Positions 16,980 to 24,541 of a stretch of 36,671 nt of DNA are shown here, in pieces. How positions within the stretch are numbered: position 1 is the first letter of the stretch; every line of letters begins with the position of its first letter. A program made the position numbers and the translations under genes. The notes under the pieces were generated by a model. That model saw nothing but the letters and a program-made list of their open reading frames with translations, ran no database searches and was not told where the DNA came from. The stretch comes from Pseudomonadota bacterium (GTDB lineage: Bacteria > Pseudomonadota > Gammaproteobacteria > Burkholderiales > JABEVD01), in NCBI GenBank assembly GCA_021848705.1, contig JAJZTT010000010.1:1-36671 (forward strand). The letters run 5' to 3'.

Positions 16980-19900
16980 GTTCCGGAGAAGAAGACACGC
17001 TCAGGAAAATCGACGCGCTATTCAGGAAACACAAGGGCGAACCTCTGGGGGCGGAAAACATTCCCACCCTGACCGAGATGATCGGCAAACCAGGAAAGGC
17101 ACCTCGCCAGGAACCCGAATGGGTCGAAAAACTGACCGACAGGATCGTGGACGAGGTCGCCTCGCGCTTCGACCTGTTCAGGAAAGAAATCACGACGGCC
17201 ATCCTTGAGGCCATCAACGAAACCACGCAGCAATCGAAACCAGACCAAAAAATGGAACTTGCAAAAAGCTTCGAACCCAAAACCATCGAAAGCCACTGGT
17301 ATCCCATCTGGGAAACCTCCGGCTACTTCAAGCCAAGACATGGCCATGCCGCATCCCCTTATGCCATCATGCTCCCTCCGCCCAACGTGACGGGCACGCT
17401 GCACATGGGCCATGCCTTCCAGGACACCCTGATGGACTGCCTGATCCGCCACAACAGGATGAAGGGAAGCCCGACACTCTGGCAACCCGGCACCGATCAT
17501 GCGGGCATCGCCACGCAGATCGTGGTGGAAAGAAGGCTGGAAGGCAGGGGACTCGACAGGCGCCAGATGGCCAGGGAAGAATTCCTCGAGCATGTATGGC
17601 AATGGAAGGAGGAATCCGGCTCCACCATCACGAGACAGATGAGGAGGCTCGGCGCGTCGGCAGACTGGTCTCGTGAACGCTTCACCATGGATGAAGGGCT
17701 TTCGAAAGCGGTCACCGAAGTGTTCGTGAGGCTCTACGAGGAAGGACTCATCTACCGCGGCAAACGCCTCGTCAACTGGGATCCGGTGTTGCAGACCGCG
17801 GTTTCCGATCTCGAGGTGGTCTCCGAGGAAACCGAAGGAAATCTCTGGTACATCCGCTATCCGGTGGAGGGAAGCGAGGAATCGCTGGAAGTCGCCACCA
17901 CGAGGCCCGAGACCATGCTAGGCGACGTCGCAGTCGCCGTCCATCCGGAAGACGAACGCTACAGGCACCTCATCGGCCGCCATGTCAGGCTGCCGCTTTG
18001 CGAGCGCACCATTCCCGTCATTGCCGACGAATATGTGGATCCTTCCTTCGGCTCGGGATGCGTCAAGATCACGCCTGCGCACGATTTCAACGATTACCAG
18101 ATCGGGCAGCGCCACAAACTGGTGCCCATCAACATCTTCACGCTGGATGCAAAAATCGGCGAAATGGCTCCCGGGGAATATCAGGGTCTCGACCGGTTCG
18201 ATGCCAGGAAGAGGATACTCGAAGACCTCGAGTCGGCCGGGCTCCTGATCGCCACCAGGCCGCACAAGCTGATGGTGCCGAAAAGCGAGCGTACCCACAG
18301 CGTGATCGAACCGATGCTGACCGACCAGTGGTTCGTCGCCATGGAATCTCTCGCAAAGCCCGCGATCGAAGCAGTTTCTTCCGGAAAAATCCGGTTCGTG
18401 CCGGAGAACTGGTCTCACACCTATTTCCAGTGGCTCGAAAATATCCAAGACTGGTGCATTTCCCGCCAACTCTGGTGGGGACACCGGATTCCTGCCTGGT
18501 ACGACGAGGACGGCAACATCTTCGTGGCAAGAAGCGAAGAAGAAGCCGTTGAAAAAGCCGGTTACGGCAAGATCCTCAAGCGCGACGAGGACGTGCTCGA
18601 CACCTGGTTCAGTTCCGCGCTCTGGCCCTTCTCCACGCTCGGCTGGCCCGAGCAGACCTCCGAACTGAAAACCTTCCTGCCGACTTCGGTGCTCGTCACC
18701 GGATTCGACATCATCTTCTTCTGGGTGGCCAGAATGGCGATGATGACGCTGCACTTCACCGGAGAAGTGCCTTTCAGGGAAGTCTACGTGCACGGGCTCA
18801 TCCGTGACTCTGAAGGGCACAAGATGAGCAAGTCCAAGGGCAATGTCATCGACCCGATCGACCTCATCGATGGCGTGGGCCTGGAGGAACTCGTCGCCAA
18901 GCGCACCAGCAACCTGATGAATCCCAGGCAGAAGGAATCGATCGAAAAGACGACGAGAAAGCATTTTCCGGACGGAATCCCCTCTTTCGGCACGGATGCG
19001 CTGCGCTTCACCTTCGCGAGCCTGGCCTCGCACGGCCGCGACATCAAGTTCGATCTCAATCGCTGCGAAGGTTACCGAAACTTCTGCAACAAGCTCTGGA
19101 ATGCGACCCGATTCGTGCTGATGAACACCGAAGGCCACGACACCGGACTCGACGGCAACCTGCCGGTCAGCCAATCCTGCGCGGATCGCTGGATCGTCGC
19201 GAAACTGCAGCACGCGGAGCGCGACATCGAGGAGGCCTTCTCGAATTACCGCTTCGACATGGCTGCCCGCACCCTCTACGAATTCGTCTGGGACGAATAT
19301 TGCGACTGGTACCTGGAACTGGCCAAGGTGCAGCTTGCAGAAAAGGACGAGGCTGCATTGCGAGGCACCAGGAAAACCCTGGTTCGCGTACTGGAAGCCA
19401 CGCTTCGCCTCGCCCACCCGATCATTCCCTTCATCACCGAAGAGCTCTGGCAAAAGGTTGCCCCCCTTGCCGGGAAAAGCGGCGAGAGCATCATGCTCCA
19501 GTCCTATCCGGTTGCGGATTTCCGCCTCGTCAACGAGGAGGCGATGGAAAGGATTGCACTGCTGAAGGAAATGGTCAATTCATGCCGCCAGCTCCGCGGC
19601 GAAATGAACCTTTCCCCGGCTGAAAAGGTTCCGCTCGCAGTCGCAGGAAACCGCGCCCAGGTCGAACTGTTCTCCCCCTACCTCAAGGCGCTTGCGAAGC
19701 TTTCCGAAGTGAGCTGCCACGACGAACTGCCGGATGCGGATGCGCCGGTTGCCGTCGTCGGGGAATTCAGGCTGATGCTGAAAATCGAGATCGACGTAGA
19801 AGCCGAGAAAGCCAGGCTTTCCAGGGAGATCGAGAAGCTTTCCGGAGAAATCGCCAAATGCAGGGGAAAACTCTCCAATCAGGGGTTCGTCGAAAGGGCT

Positions 19901-19993
19901 CCCGGCGCGGTGGTGGAACAGGAAAGGGGCAGGCTCGCGAATTTCGAATCGACGCTGGAAAAGCTTTCGTCGCAGCTCTCGAAACTGGGTTGA
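16976..19993 (+). CDS. valS: Valyl-tRNA synthetase with 92-residue N-terminal extension (fusion)
   Basis: A 1005-residue ORF. From Met93 (nt 17252) it reads as an ordinary 913-residue class I ValRS. It has [21 protein letters not shown], the HIGH motif in [15 protein letters not shown], a CP1 editing domain with [26 protein letters not shown], an anticodon-binding domain and the C-terminal coiled coil that ends ValRS. Residues 1-92 are charged and helical ([43 protein letters not shown]). They resemble the small uncharacterised protein I recall between holC and valS in related bacteria, here in frame and without a stop. GGGAGG precedes the 16976 ATG, while no Shine-Dalgarno precedes the ATG at 17252. 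The long form therefore looks translated, but a separate internal start cannot be excluded. Confidence 0.93.
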   Translation: MSSGEEDTLRKIDALFRKHKGEPLGAENIPTLTEMIGKPGKAPRQEPEWVEKLTDRIVDEVASRFDLFRKEITTAILEAINETTQQSKPDQKMELAKSFEPKTIESHWYPIWETSGYFKPRHGHAASPYAIMLPPPNVTGTLHMGHAFQDTLMDCLIRHNRMKGSPTLWQPGTDHAGIATQIVVERRLEGRGLDRRQMAREEFLEHVWQWKEESGSTITRQMRRLGASADWSRERFTMDEGLSKAVTEVFVRLYEEGLIYRGKRLVNWDPVLQTAVSDLEVVSEETEGNLWYIRYPVEGSEESLEVATTRPETMLGDVAVAVHPEDERYRHLIGRHVRLPLCERTIPVIADEYVDPSFGSGCVKITPAHDFNDYQIGQRHKLVPINIFTLDAKIGEMAPGEYQGLDRFDARKRILEDLESAGLLIATRPHKLMVPKSERTHSVIEPMLTDQWFVAMESLAKPAIEAVSSGKIRFVPENWSHTYFQWLENIQDWCISRQLWWGHRIPAWYDEDGNIFVARSEEEAVEKAGYGKILKRDEDVLDTWFSSALWPFSTLGWPEQTSELKTFLPTSVLVTGFDIIFFWVARMAMMTLHFTGEVPFREVYVHGLIRDSEGHKMSKSKGNVIDPIDLIDGVGLEELVAKRTSNLMNPRQKESIEKTTRKHFPDGIPSFGTDALRFTFASLASHGRDIKFDLNRCEGYRNFCNKLWNATRFVLMNTEGHDTGLDGNLPVSQSCADRWIVAKLQHAERDIEEAFSNYRFDMAARTLYEFVWDEYCDWYLELAKVQLAEKDEAALRGTRKTLVRVLEATLRLAHPIIPFITEELWQKVAPLAGKSGESIMLQSYPVADFRLVNEEAMERIALLKEMVNSCRQLRGEMNLSPAEKVPLAVAGNRAQVELFSPYLKALAKLSEVSCHDELPDADAPVAVVGEFRLMLKIEIDVEAEKARLSREIEKLSGEIAKCRGKLSNQGFVERAPGAVVEQERGRLANFESTLEKLSSQLSKLG

Positions 19994-20010
19994 TCCATTC
20001 CCTGAGAACC

Positions 20011-20031
20011 GGTATTTCATCCTGAAATACC
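20011..20031 (+). terminator. Hairpin after valS, no T-run
   Basis: GGTATTTCA, loop TCC, TGAAATACC: a perfect 9-bp stem 18 nt after the valS stop. No T-run follows, so alone it is a weak terminator. It stands in tandem with the strong one below. Confidence 0.45.
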
Positions 20032-20042
20032 CGGCCTTCACG

Positions 20043-20075
20043 ACATCCCGGGCCAAAGCCCGGGATGTGATTTTT
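20043..20075 (+). terminator. Rho-independent terminator of pepA-holC-valS
   Basis: ACATCCCGGGC, loop CAAA, GCCCGGGATGT: a perfect 11-bp GC-rich stem with GA then TTTTT behind it. It is the clearest intrinsic terminator in the window and separates valS from the globin gene. Confidence 0.85.
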
Positions 20076-20078
20076 CAC

Positions 20079-20108
20079 CTGATAATCATTTCCAATTGGT
20101 AGTATAAT
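20079..20108 (+). promoter_or_regulatory. Candidate sigma70 promoter of the globin gene
   Basis: A perfect TATAAT at 20103-20108 with CTGATA 18 nt upstream as a weak -35. The leader to the ATG at 20156 is about 40 nt and carries AAGGA in front of the start. Confidence 0.5.
20080..20094. promoter_or_regulatory. Fur-box-like site over the globin promoter
   Basis: TGATAATCATTTCCA matches the 7-1-7 Fur consensus TGATAATnATTATCA at 12 of 14 defined positions. It covers the -35 element, so Fur with iron would repress the gene. Motif match only. Confidence 0.4.
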
Positions 20109-20155
20109 TTTGAATTTGCCGCGTTTTGCGGCCTGCAGAACTCGGAAGGAAAAAA

Positions 20156-20719
20156 ATGTCGATCACGGATGGCAACAAGGGATTGAGCACATTCTGCAAC
20201 ATCAGCGGGCTCAGCGAAGAGGACGAGGAAATCATGTTCAGGGTAAGGCCGCATATCGTCCCCCACCTTCCCGATCTCACCGACCGCTTCTATGAAGCGC
20301 TGCAGAATGACGAGCAGACCTCGCCTTACATTGCAGGACGGCTCGATCTCCTCAAGAAGACGCACAACAACTGGATGCTGGACCTGTTCGGCGGAGATTA
20401 CGGTGAAGAATTCGTCGTACGCCAGAAAAAGATCGGTGAAATGCACGTCAGGGTGCAAGTGCCGCCGCTATTCGTTGCAGCGAGCATGAGCTTTCTGCGG
20501 GCGGCGCTGCCCGCGGTGATCATGCAGAAAGTAGCCGACGAACAGGACGCGGTAAAAGGGGTCGCATCCGTGCTTCGCCTGCTCGACCTTTGCCAGTATC
20601 TCATCGACAACAGCTACAACGGCGCATTGATGGACAACCTGGGCATCAGCCCGGCGCTGCTGGTGAGGCTGCAGACGGTCAGCTCGCGCTCTTACCAGAG
20701 AGACACGGCGCTGCAGTGA
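20156..20719 (+). CDS. Stand-alone globin-coupled-sensor globin (protoglobin family)
   Basis: 187 residues, all globin domain. Proximal His97 lies in KKIGEMHVRVQVPP, matching the EVHARIGIP signature of globin-coupled sensors such as E. coli DosC. Tyr46 in LTDRFYEAL matches the distal tyrosine helix of that family. No GGDEF, kinase or methyl-accepting domain follows. Expected ligands are O2, NO or CO on heme. It may be a sensor that acts through a partner, or an NO/O2-handling protein. The start at 20156 (not 20126) has AAGGA six nt upstream. A Fur-like site overlaps its promoter, and its last 41 nt overlap the convergent hydrolase gene. Confidence 0.85.
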   Translation: MSITDGNKGLSTFCNISGLSEEDEEIMFRVRPHIVPHLPDLTDRFYEALQNDEQTSPYIAGRLDLLKKTHNNWMLDLFGGDYGEEFVVRQKKIGEMHVRVQVPPLFVAASMSFLRAALPAVIMQKVADEQDAVKGVASVLRLLDLCQYLIDNSYNGALMDNLGISPALLVRLQTVSSRSYQRDTALQ

Positions 20720-21245
20720 AGTCCAGACGGCCCAGAAACCCCGCAAAAAACTCTCCCAGCAGGTCGATTCTTTTCGAAAGTCTGTGATCGTCCCGGATAA
20801 GGTGCAGATTCGCGCCATACTTCTTCGAAAAGCGCACCGAATGCTCGAAGAGGATGACATCGTCTTCCCATCCGTGCACCACTTCGACCTGATCGCAACC
20901 TGGCGACACGTCGGGATACCCCGGAAAATAGAAGGCGGGCGCCATCAGGAACAGCCCCGACACCGGCACTTGCGCTGAAGCCGCAGTCGCCACCCATCCT
21001 CCCATGCTGGAGCCGACCAGCACCAGAGGCCCCGGCAGGCCGCGACAGGCGGCAACCAGTTTTTCGGCGCGATCCTGCGGGGAGTCCATTCCGGAATAAT
21101 CCAGGCTTTCCACCTCGAACCCTCTATCCCTGGCGAGTGCGGCAAGGTGCGTGATCTTGATCCCCCATGGCCCGCTCCCCATGCCGTGCGCGAAATGAAC
21201 CAGTGGTTTCTCCAAGAATCCTTCTCCTGAAATCGATTTGTGCAT
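20679..21245 (-). CDS. Small alpha/beta-fold serine hydrolase
   Basis: 188 residues. It has LVHFAHGMGSGPWG near the N-terminus as oxyanion loop, nucleophile elbow VLVGSSMGG with Ser80, and a late acid/base pair near VVHGWEDD and IRDDHRL. No signal peptide, so it is cytoplasmic. It resembles the RBBP9/YqiA-like small hydrolases; substrate unknown. AGAGG lies close to the ATG. It is followed 3' by an overlap with the globin gene and preceded 26 nt upstream by the DUF2147 gene on the same strand. Confidence 0.8.
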   Translation of the reverse strand: MHKSISGEGFLEKPLVHFAHGMGSGPWGIKITHLAALARDRGFEVESLDYSGMDSPQDRAEKLVAACRGLPGPLVLVGSSMGGWVATAASAQVPVSGLFLMAPAFYFPGYPDVSPGCDQVEVVHGWEDDVILFEHSVRFSKKYGANLHLIRDDHRLSKRIDLLGEFFAGFLGRLDFTAAPCLSGKSAS

Positions 21246-21271
21246 TTTCCTCTTTCCGGGGCGGTTTCCGT

Positions 21272-21703
21272 TCAGTTTTCCCTGAACCAGGTCTCGGTTC
21301 GGCCAAAGATGGGCGCAAGCAGGTAACCGCGCAGTTGGAGCTTCCTTCCGTCTTCAGCAAGTTTCATGCTGCATCGATAGAGCTCGCCGGAATCCGGATC
21401 GAGGATTTCCCCGCCGGCATATTCCTTTCCATTCCAGTGCATTCCGGTGAGGATGGTGAGCCCTTCCACCGGCTGATTTTTGCGGATCCCCGGACATCGA
21501 TCGCAGATCGCCGAAGGATCGATTCCAGGCCTCGGGAAAACCTTGACGATTTTCCCCACATAGGTCCCATCCCGACTGTCGATGCGAACCAGGGCTTCTG
21601 CCACGCCGCTCTTGTCGCCGATCACGCGCCAGAGTCCGTCCGGTGTTTGTTGTGATGCGCATGCAATGCCTGCCCATGACAGGAGCAGCAGGAATTTCAG
21701 CAT
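21272..21703 (-). CDS. DUF2147 family exported protein
   Basis: 143 residues with a short signal peptide (MLKFLLLLSWAGIACAS). DUF2147 features follow: P.GLWRV.....G...A.VRI....G.YVGKIVKVFP, the cysteine pair CDRCPG, LTILTGM.W.GKEYAGGEILDPDSGELYRC, and a final LRGYLLAPIFGRTETWFREN. This is a lipocalin-like beta-barrel family of periplasmic proteins with no firmly established function. The start overlaps the preceding YaiI-like gene by 7 nt, so they are likely co-transcribed. Confidence 0.85.
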   Translation of the reverse strand: MLKFLLLLSWAGIACASQQTPDGLWRVIGDKSGVAEALVRIDSRDGTYVGKIVKVFPRPGIDPSAICDRCPGIRKNQPVEGLTILTGMHWNGKEYAGGEILDPDSGELYRCSMKLAEDGRKLQLRGYLLAPIFGRTETWFREN

Positions 21704-22149
21704 GACTGGTAATTCCTCAGGAAGCGGTCGAGATGATTCGAAAAGGATTGACGATCCTGCTGGTTCATGGCGGGAGGGCCTCCACTCATGATGCCGCTTC
21801 CCCTGAGATTGTCCAGAAAATCGCGCATGGTGAGGCGCGCGGCAATGTCATCTTCGGTAAACCATTCTCCCCGCGCACCGAGGGCATTTCCCCCCAGCTT
21901 CAGGATCTGGGCCGCCAGGGCAATATCGGAAGTGATCACGAGGTCCCCCGGAGAAACCTTTCGAACGATTTCGGCATCGGCCTTGTCGAACCCGGGTTCG
22001 ACCTGAAGCGACGATATCCATCTGGAACGCGGCACCTGGAGGAACTGGTTGGCGACGAAAGTCACCTGCACGCCGACCCGCTCGGCAGCCCGATAAAGAA
22101 CCTGCCTGATATCCTTGGGACAAGCGTCCGCATCCACCCAGATTTGCAT
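21697..22149 (-). CDS. YaiI/YqxD (UPF0178, DUF188) family protein
   Basis: 150 residues starting MQIWVDADACPKDIRQVLYRAAER, the diagnostic UPF0178 opening. It also has VTFVANQFLQVP, GDLVITSDIALAAQ, GARGEWFTEDDIAARLTMRDF. The family has a PIN/NYN-like nuclease fold with conserved aspartates (here VDADACP and ITSDI); the function is unproven. The ORF track extends upstream to 22317, but the ATG at 22149 has AGGAAA six nt before it and gives the normal length. Confidence 0.88.
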   Translation of the reverse strand: MQIWVDADACPKDIRQVLYRAAERVGVQVTFVANQFLQVPRSRWISSLQVEPGFDKADAEIVRKVSPGDLVITSDIALAAQILKLGGNALGARGEWFTEDDIAARLTMRDFLDNLRGSGIMSGGPPAMNQQDRQSFSNHLDRFLRNYQSC

Positions 22150-22192
22150 CGAACTTTCCTGTGTTGACAAGCGGGGCGCGCAGGCAGGCCAA

Positions 22193-22378
22193 TCAGGCGG
22201 TGGTATTGACGTTCTGCCCGAGATGAGGGGGAAGGCTGGATTGCGGGGAAGAAACAGCGTCGATGAGCTGCATCGCGCCCTGCGCCTCTGCTGTGAGGGC
22301 CTTCTTGAGTACGGCAACGCCCACTGCGCCGTTCACGTTCTGCGCAATTGCAGAAGATGTATTCATGCTGATGTCCAT
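22193..22378 (-). CDS. YjfB-like putative motility protein
   Basis: 61 residues from MDISMN. The segment VNGAVGVAVLKKALTAEAQGAMQLIDAV and the terminal LGQNVNTTA match the YjfB family of small proteins associated with flagellated bacteria. The first ATG at 22381 would add one methionine. GAGGAA sits just upstream. It is the only motility-linked gene in the window. A plausible sigma70 promoter precedes it, and I saw no clear FliA-type box. Confidence 0.8.
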   Translation of the reverse strand: MDISMNTSSAIAQNVNGAVGVAVLKKALTAEAQGAMQLIDAVSSPQSSLPPHLGQNVNTTA

Positions 22379-22404
22379 CATGATTCCTCGCCGACAATGG
22401 TTCA

Positions 22405-22433
22405 AGGATACTACCTCTCAACCATTTTGACAA
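22405..22433 (-). promoter_or_regulatory. Candidate sigma70 promoter of the YjfB-like gene
   Basis: Minus strand TTGTCA (22433-22428), 17-nt spacer, TATCCT (22410-22405), about 27 nt before the start. Confidence 0.45.
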
Positions 22434-22449
22434 AGAATGGCTCGGGAAG

Positions 22450-22478
22450 TTGTGCAATTTTCCACGATCGAATACGAT
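22450..22478 (+). promoter_or_regulatory. Candidate sigma70 promoter of the DsbA-family gene
   Basis: TTGTGC, 17-nt spacer, TACGAT, about 38 nt before the ATG at 22516. It is arranged back to back with the YjfB promoter. Confidence 0.35.
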
Positions 22479-22515
22479 CATTGAAAACAGCCCCGCCTCC
22501 GCAAAGGATCGACAC

Positions 22516-23226
22516 ATGAAAAAAACCATGCTGGCCCTCATGATGGCAACCCTTCCGGCAATTTCCCATTCCGATCCGATGACGAAGGAACAGGGGGACG
22601 CCATCCTGAAGGAACTCCAGGGAATTCACCAGATCCTGGCAAAGCAGTTCCCCCCCGAACCGCCCGAAGAAAAACTCGCCGTGGACGTAAGCGGCATTCC
22701 GGGCGAAGGCAACCCGAATGCGCCGCTCAGCCTGGTGATCTTCACCGATTACCAGTGCCCGTTCTGCAGGCGCTTCGAACTGGGTGCGATGCGCGAAATC
22801 AAAAAGGAATACGTGGACACCGGCAAGCTCCGCTTCCTGGTGCGCGATCTTCCGCTCGGGATCCACCCAAATGCGGAGAAAGCTGCAGAAGCCGCCCATT
22901 GCGCGGAAGATCAGGGAAAATTCTGGGAATTTCGCGACAAAATGATCGAGAATTCGAATCATCTCGAGGCCGAGAAACTCCCCGGCTATGCAAAGGACAC
23001 CGGGCTCGATGCAGACAAATTCTCAACCTGCATGAAAAGTGGGAAATATGCGAAGTTGATCAAGGATAGCATCTCTTATGCAGATGTTCTCGGCATTTCC
23101 GGTACGCCCACTTTCGTCCTTGGAAAACGCGAAGGGGACAAGGTCGAAGGCGTCAAATTGATCGGCGCCCAGCCCTTCCCCGCCTTCGACCAGAAGATCC
23201 GGGAAATGCTCGAAAAAAAGCGCTAA
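22516..23226 (+). CDS. Periplasmic DsbA-family thiol:disulfide oxidoreductase
   Basis: 236 residues. The signal peptide (MKKTMLALMMATLPAISHS) is followed by a helical linker of about 40 residues and a thioredoxin fold with VIFTDYQCPFCRRFE (redox pair Cys81/Cys84). A DsbA-type helical insertion and the cis-proline GTPTFVLGKR follow. A CPFC site with an upstream NPNAPLSLVIF resembles BdbD/Com1-like oxidoreductases more than classical CPHC DsbA. It probably makes or shuffles disulfides in exported proteins. AAGGA lies about 7 nt before the ATG. The stop overlaps the convergent LuxR-type ORF by 4 nt. Confidence 0.88.
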   Translation: MKKTMLALMMATLPAISHSDPMTKEQGDAILKELQGIHQILAKQFPPEPPEEKLAVDVSGIPGEGNPNAPLSLVIFTDYQCPFCRRFELGAMREIKKEYVDTGKLRFLVRDLPLGIHPNAEKAAEAAHCAEDQGKFWEFRDKMIENSNHLEAEKLPGYAKDTGLDADKFSTCMKSGKYAKLIKDSISYADVLGISGTPTFVLGKREGDKVEGVKLIGAQPFPAFDQKIREMLEKKR

Positions 23227-23486
23227 TCGTATCTGGCGAAAAGCAAGGCAAGCTCGGCCTTGTCGCAAATGCCGAGCTTCTTGAAGATCGCGGTCAGGTG
23301 GTTGCTCACGGTGGAAGGCGAAATGCCGCAATAACGCCCGATTTCCTTGTAAGTCTGCCCGCTCGCGTAGGCCCTGGCGATCTCGCATTCGCGATGAGTG
23401 AGTTCATCGACAGCAGATATCTTCCTTGCCTTCAGAAACCTTTCATTTTTTTCGAAAAATGAGTCGACGACGAGATTCTTCCCCAC
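23223..23486 (-). CDS. Stand-alone LuxR/GerE-type HTH protein, or remnant of a larger regulator
   Basis: From GTG at 23486 the product is 87 residues. The C-terminal 60 are a canonical LuxR HTH: ELTHRECEIARAYASGQTYKEIGRYCGISPSTVSNHLTAIFKKLGI. No receiver, autoinducer or AAA domain is present. GGGGAG stands just upstream of the GTG, so a short GerE-like gene is possible. The ORF track continues to 23576, but that extra part lies opposite the lipase-like sequence and has no family resemblance. The alternative is that an older regulator lost its N-terminal part when the lipase fragment arrived. Confidence 0.6.
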   Translation of the reverse strand: MGKNLVVDSFFEKNERFLKARKISAVDELTHRECEIARAYASGQTYKEIGRYCGISPSTVSNHLTAIFKKLGICDKAELALLFARYD

Positions 23487-23514
23487 ATATCTCCCCCCAT
23501 CCGGTATCCCGGCA

Positions 23515-23952
23515 ATGGCCGTGGGGAATTCAGGCGTGACCGTGCTTGGCCATAGTCTGGGTTCGGCCCTCGGCACCTACCTGACTGCTGAACTCGCAGG
23601 ACGGTTTGCGAATATACCGTTGTCGGCCTGTTTGTTCGCTTCGCCGAAACCGGGGGACGGCGACTTCGCGAAGGATTTCGATGGCAAGGTGCGAAATTAT
23701 ATCGTGTACAATTACGAAGAGGATCTTGTTCCCGATGCCCCGCCGATCGGGTTTTCGGCGCTATCCAATTGCGTGATTCTTCGCCAACAAGAGACGTCCC
23801 CCAGTATCGGCGACGACAAGGCGTGCTGCCACCACCTTATCAGCTATATCGCCCTTCTGTCTGCCGATGAGTTCAAGCGCGTAATTGCTCTGCAAGGCAC
23901 TACGCATGATGATTGCAAATGCGCCGCGTGTGTGACTTTAAAACCCGCTTGA
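23515..23952 (+). pseudogene. Class 3 lipase-like fragment, 5' truncated
   Basis: About 145 residues containing all three parts of a class 3 lipase triad. These are the nucleophile elbow VTVLGHSLGSALGTYL, the aspartate region NYEEDLVPDAPP, and the histidine region CCHHLISYIALL. The 100 or more residues that normally precede the nucleophile (the first beta strands and lid) are missing, because the homologous part begins about 10 residues before GHSLG. Codon choice (frequent att, caa, cta, gag) looks unlike the neighbours, hinting at foreign origin. No Shine-Dalgarno stands out before ATG 23515. It could be a pseudogene, or a short divergent esterase. Confidence 0.6.
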
Positions 23953-24159
23953 CCAATTTCGAGATGGAAAATGGAAGATCGGCAGCGGAAGTCGTCAGAG
24001 GATTGGCAGAATGGTTCCATGAGGAAGAACCACATATATCTGCGCATGCATCATTGGATGCATCATCGTGGATAGCGTCTCACCCGTTTGCCTTTATATC
24101 ATAATAATTATCATGGTGGTTGGAGGGCTGACCAGCAAAAAATAAGCGTGTGGGAACTC
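23953..24159. other. Gene-poor stretch with short direct repeat
   Basis: No convincing gene. A 63-codon ORF (23913-24104, +) has an amphipathic piece (MENGRSAAEVVRGLAEWFHEEEP) but no family match or ribosome site. ATGCATCAT occurs twice with a 12-nt period at 24046-24054 and 24058-24066. The stretch is visibly more AT-rich than its surroundings at 24090-24115. Confidence 0.5.
24099..24113. promoter_or_regulatory. Orphan Fur-box-like palindrome
   Basis: TCATAATAATTATCA matches the 7-1-7 Fur consensus TGATAATnATTATCA at 13 of 14 positions on either strand. On the minus strand it runs into TATGATATAAA, which could serve as a -10. No intact gene begins close on either side. Confidence 0.45.
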
Positions 24160-24456
24160 TCAATGCGTCAGCAGCTTCACGATCCCGGCGATCAATACCG
24201 ACTGGGTGATCAGCAGGCCTGCAACCCATTTGATCGTGTCGGACTTCGTCGTTGCGATATCTTTTCTGGTGCGCTCGATCTCGAGCATCAATTCCGCAAC
24301 ATCCGATTTCGTGGCGGACTGTCTGTCCTTCATTTCGAAAGTTTCGGCGAGCGCCTCTTTTTGCGCTTCCGCTAGCGCCCGGGCCTGCTTTTCCTCGAAG
24401 CCTGCCGCTTTCAGGTTTTCCGCATATTTGAGGGTGTCGAAAGTAATGGTGCTCAT
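24160..24456 (-). CDS. DUF1640-like coiled-coil membrane protein
   Basis: 98 residues. It opens with STITFDTLKYAENLKAAGFEEKQARALAEAQKEAL, the pattern of bacterial DUF1640 (CCDC90-like) proteins. A charged coiled-coil segment (DVAELMLEIERTRKDIATTKSD) and one C-terminal transmembrane helix (WVAGLLITQSVLIAGIV) follow. The function is unknown; the mitochondrial relatives regulate the calcium uniporter, but that should not be transferred. GGGAAA lies near the ATG. Small genes of this kind often lie in accessory or phage-like regions. Confidence 0.75.
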   Translation of the reverse strand: MSTITFDTLKYAENLKAAGFEEKQARALAEAQKEALAETFEMKDRQSATKSDVAELMLEIERTRKDIATTKSDTIKWVAGLLITQSVLIAGIVKLLTH

Positions 24457-24518
24457 GATTTTCCCAGTCTATCATCATCAGATTTTCTTCGCCATGGCGG
24501 ACAATGATTTGCCGGAGC

Positions 24519-24541
24519 AAGGCCGCTTGCGCGGCCTTTTT
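24519..24541 (+). terminator. Rho-independent terminator, plus orientation
   Basis: AAGGCCGC, loop TTGC, GCGGCCTT, followed by a five-T tract. It is strong in the plus direction, yet no intact plus-strand gene precedes it except the lipase fragment 570 nt upstream. In the minus direction there is no T-run behind the stem, so it ends the glycine-zipper transcript poorly. Confidence 0.6.

Noticed and set aside
22158-22180. TTGACA on the plus strand as a promoter.
   Set aside because: No suitable -10 at 16-18 nt and no plus-strand gene downstream before 22516; a chance match.
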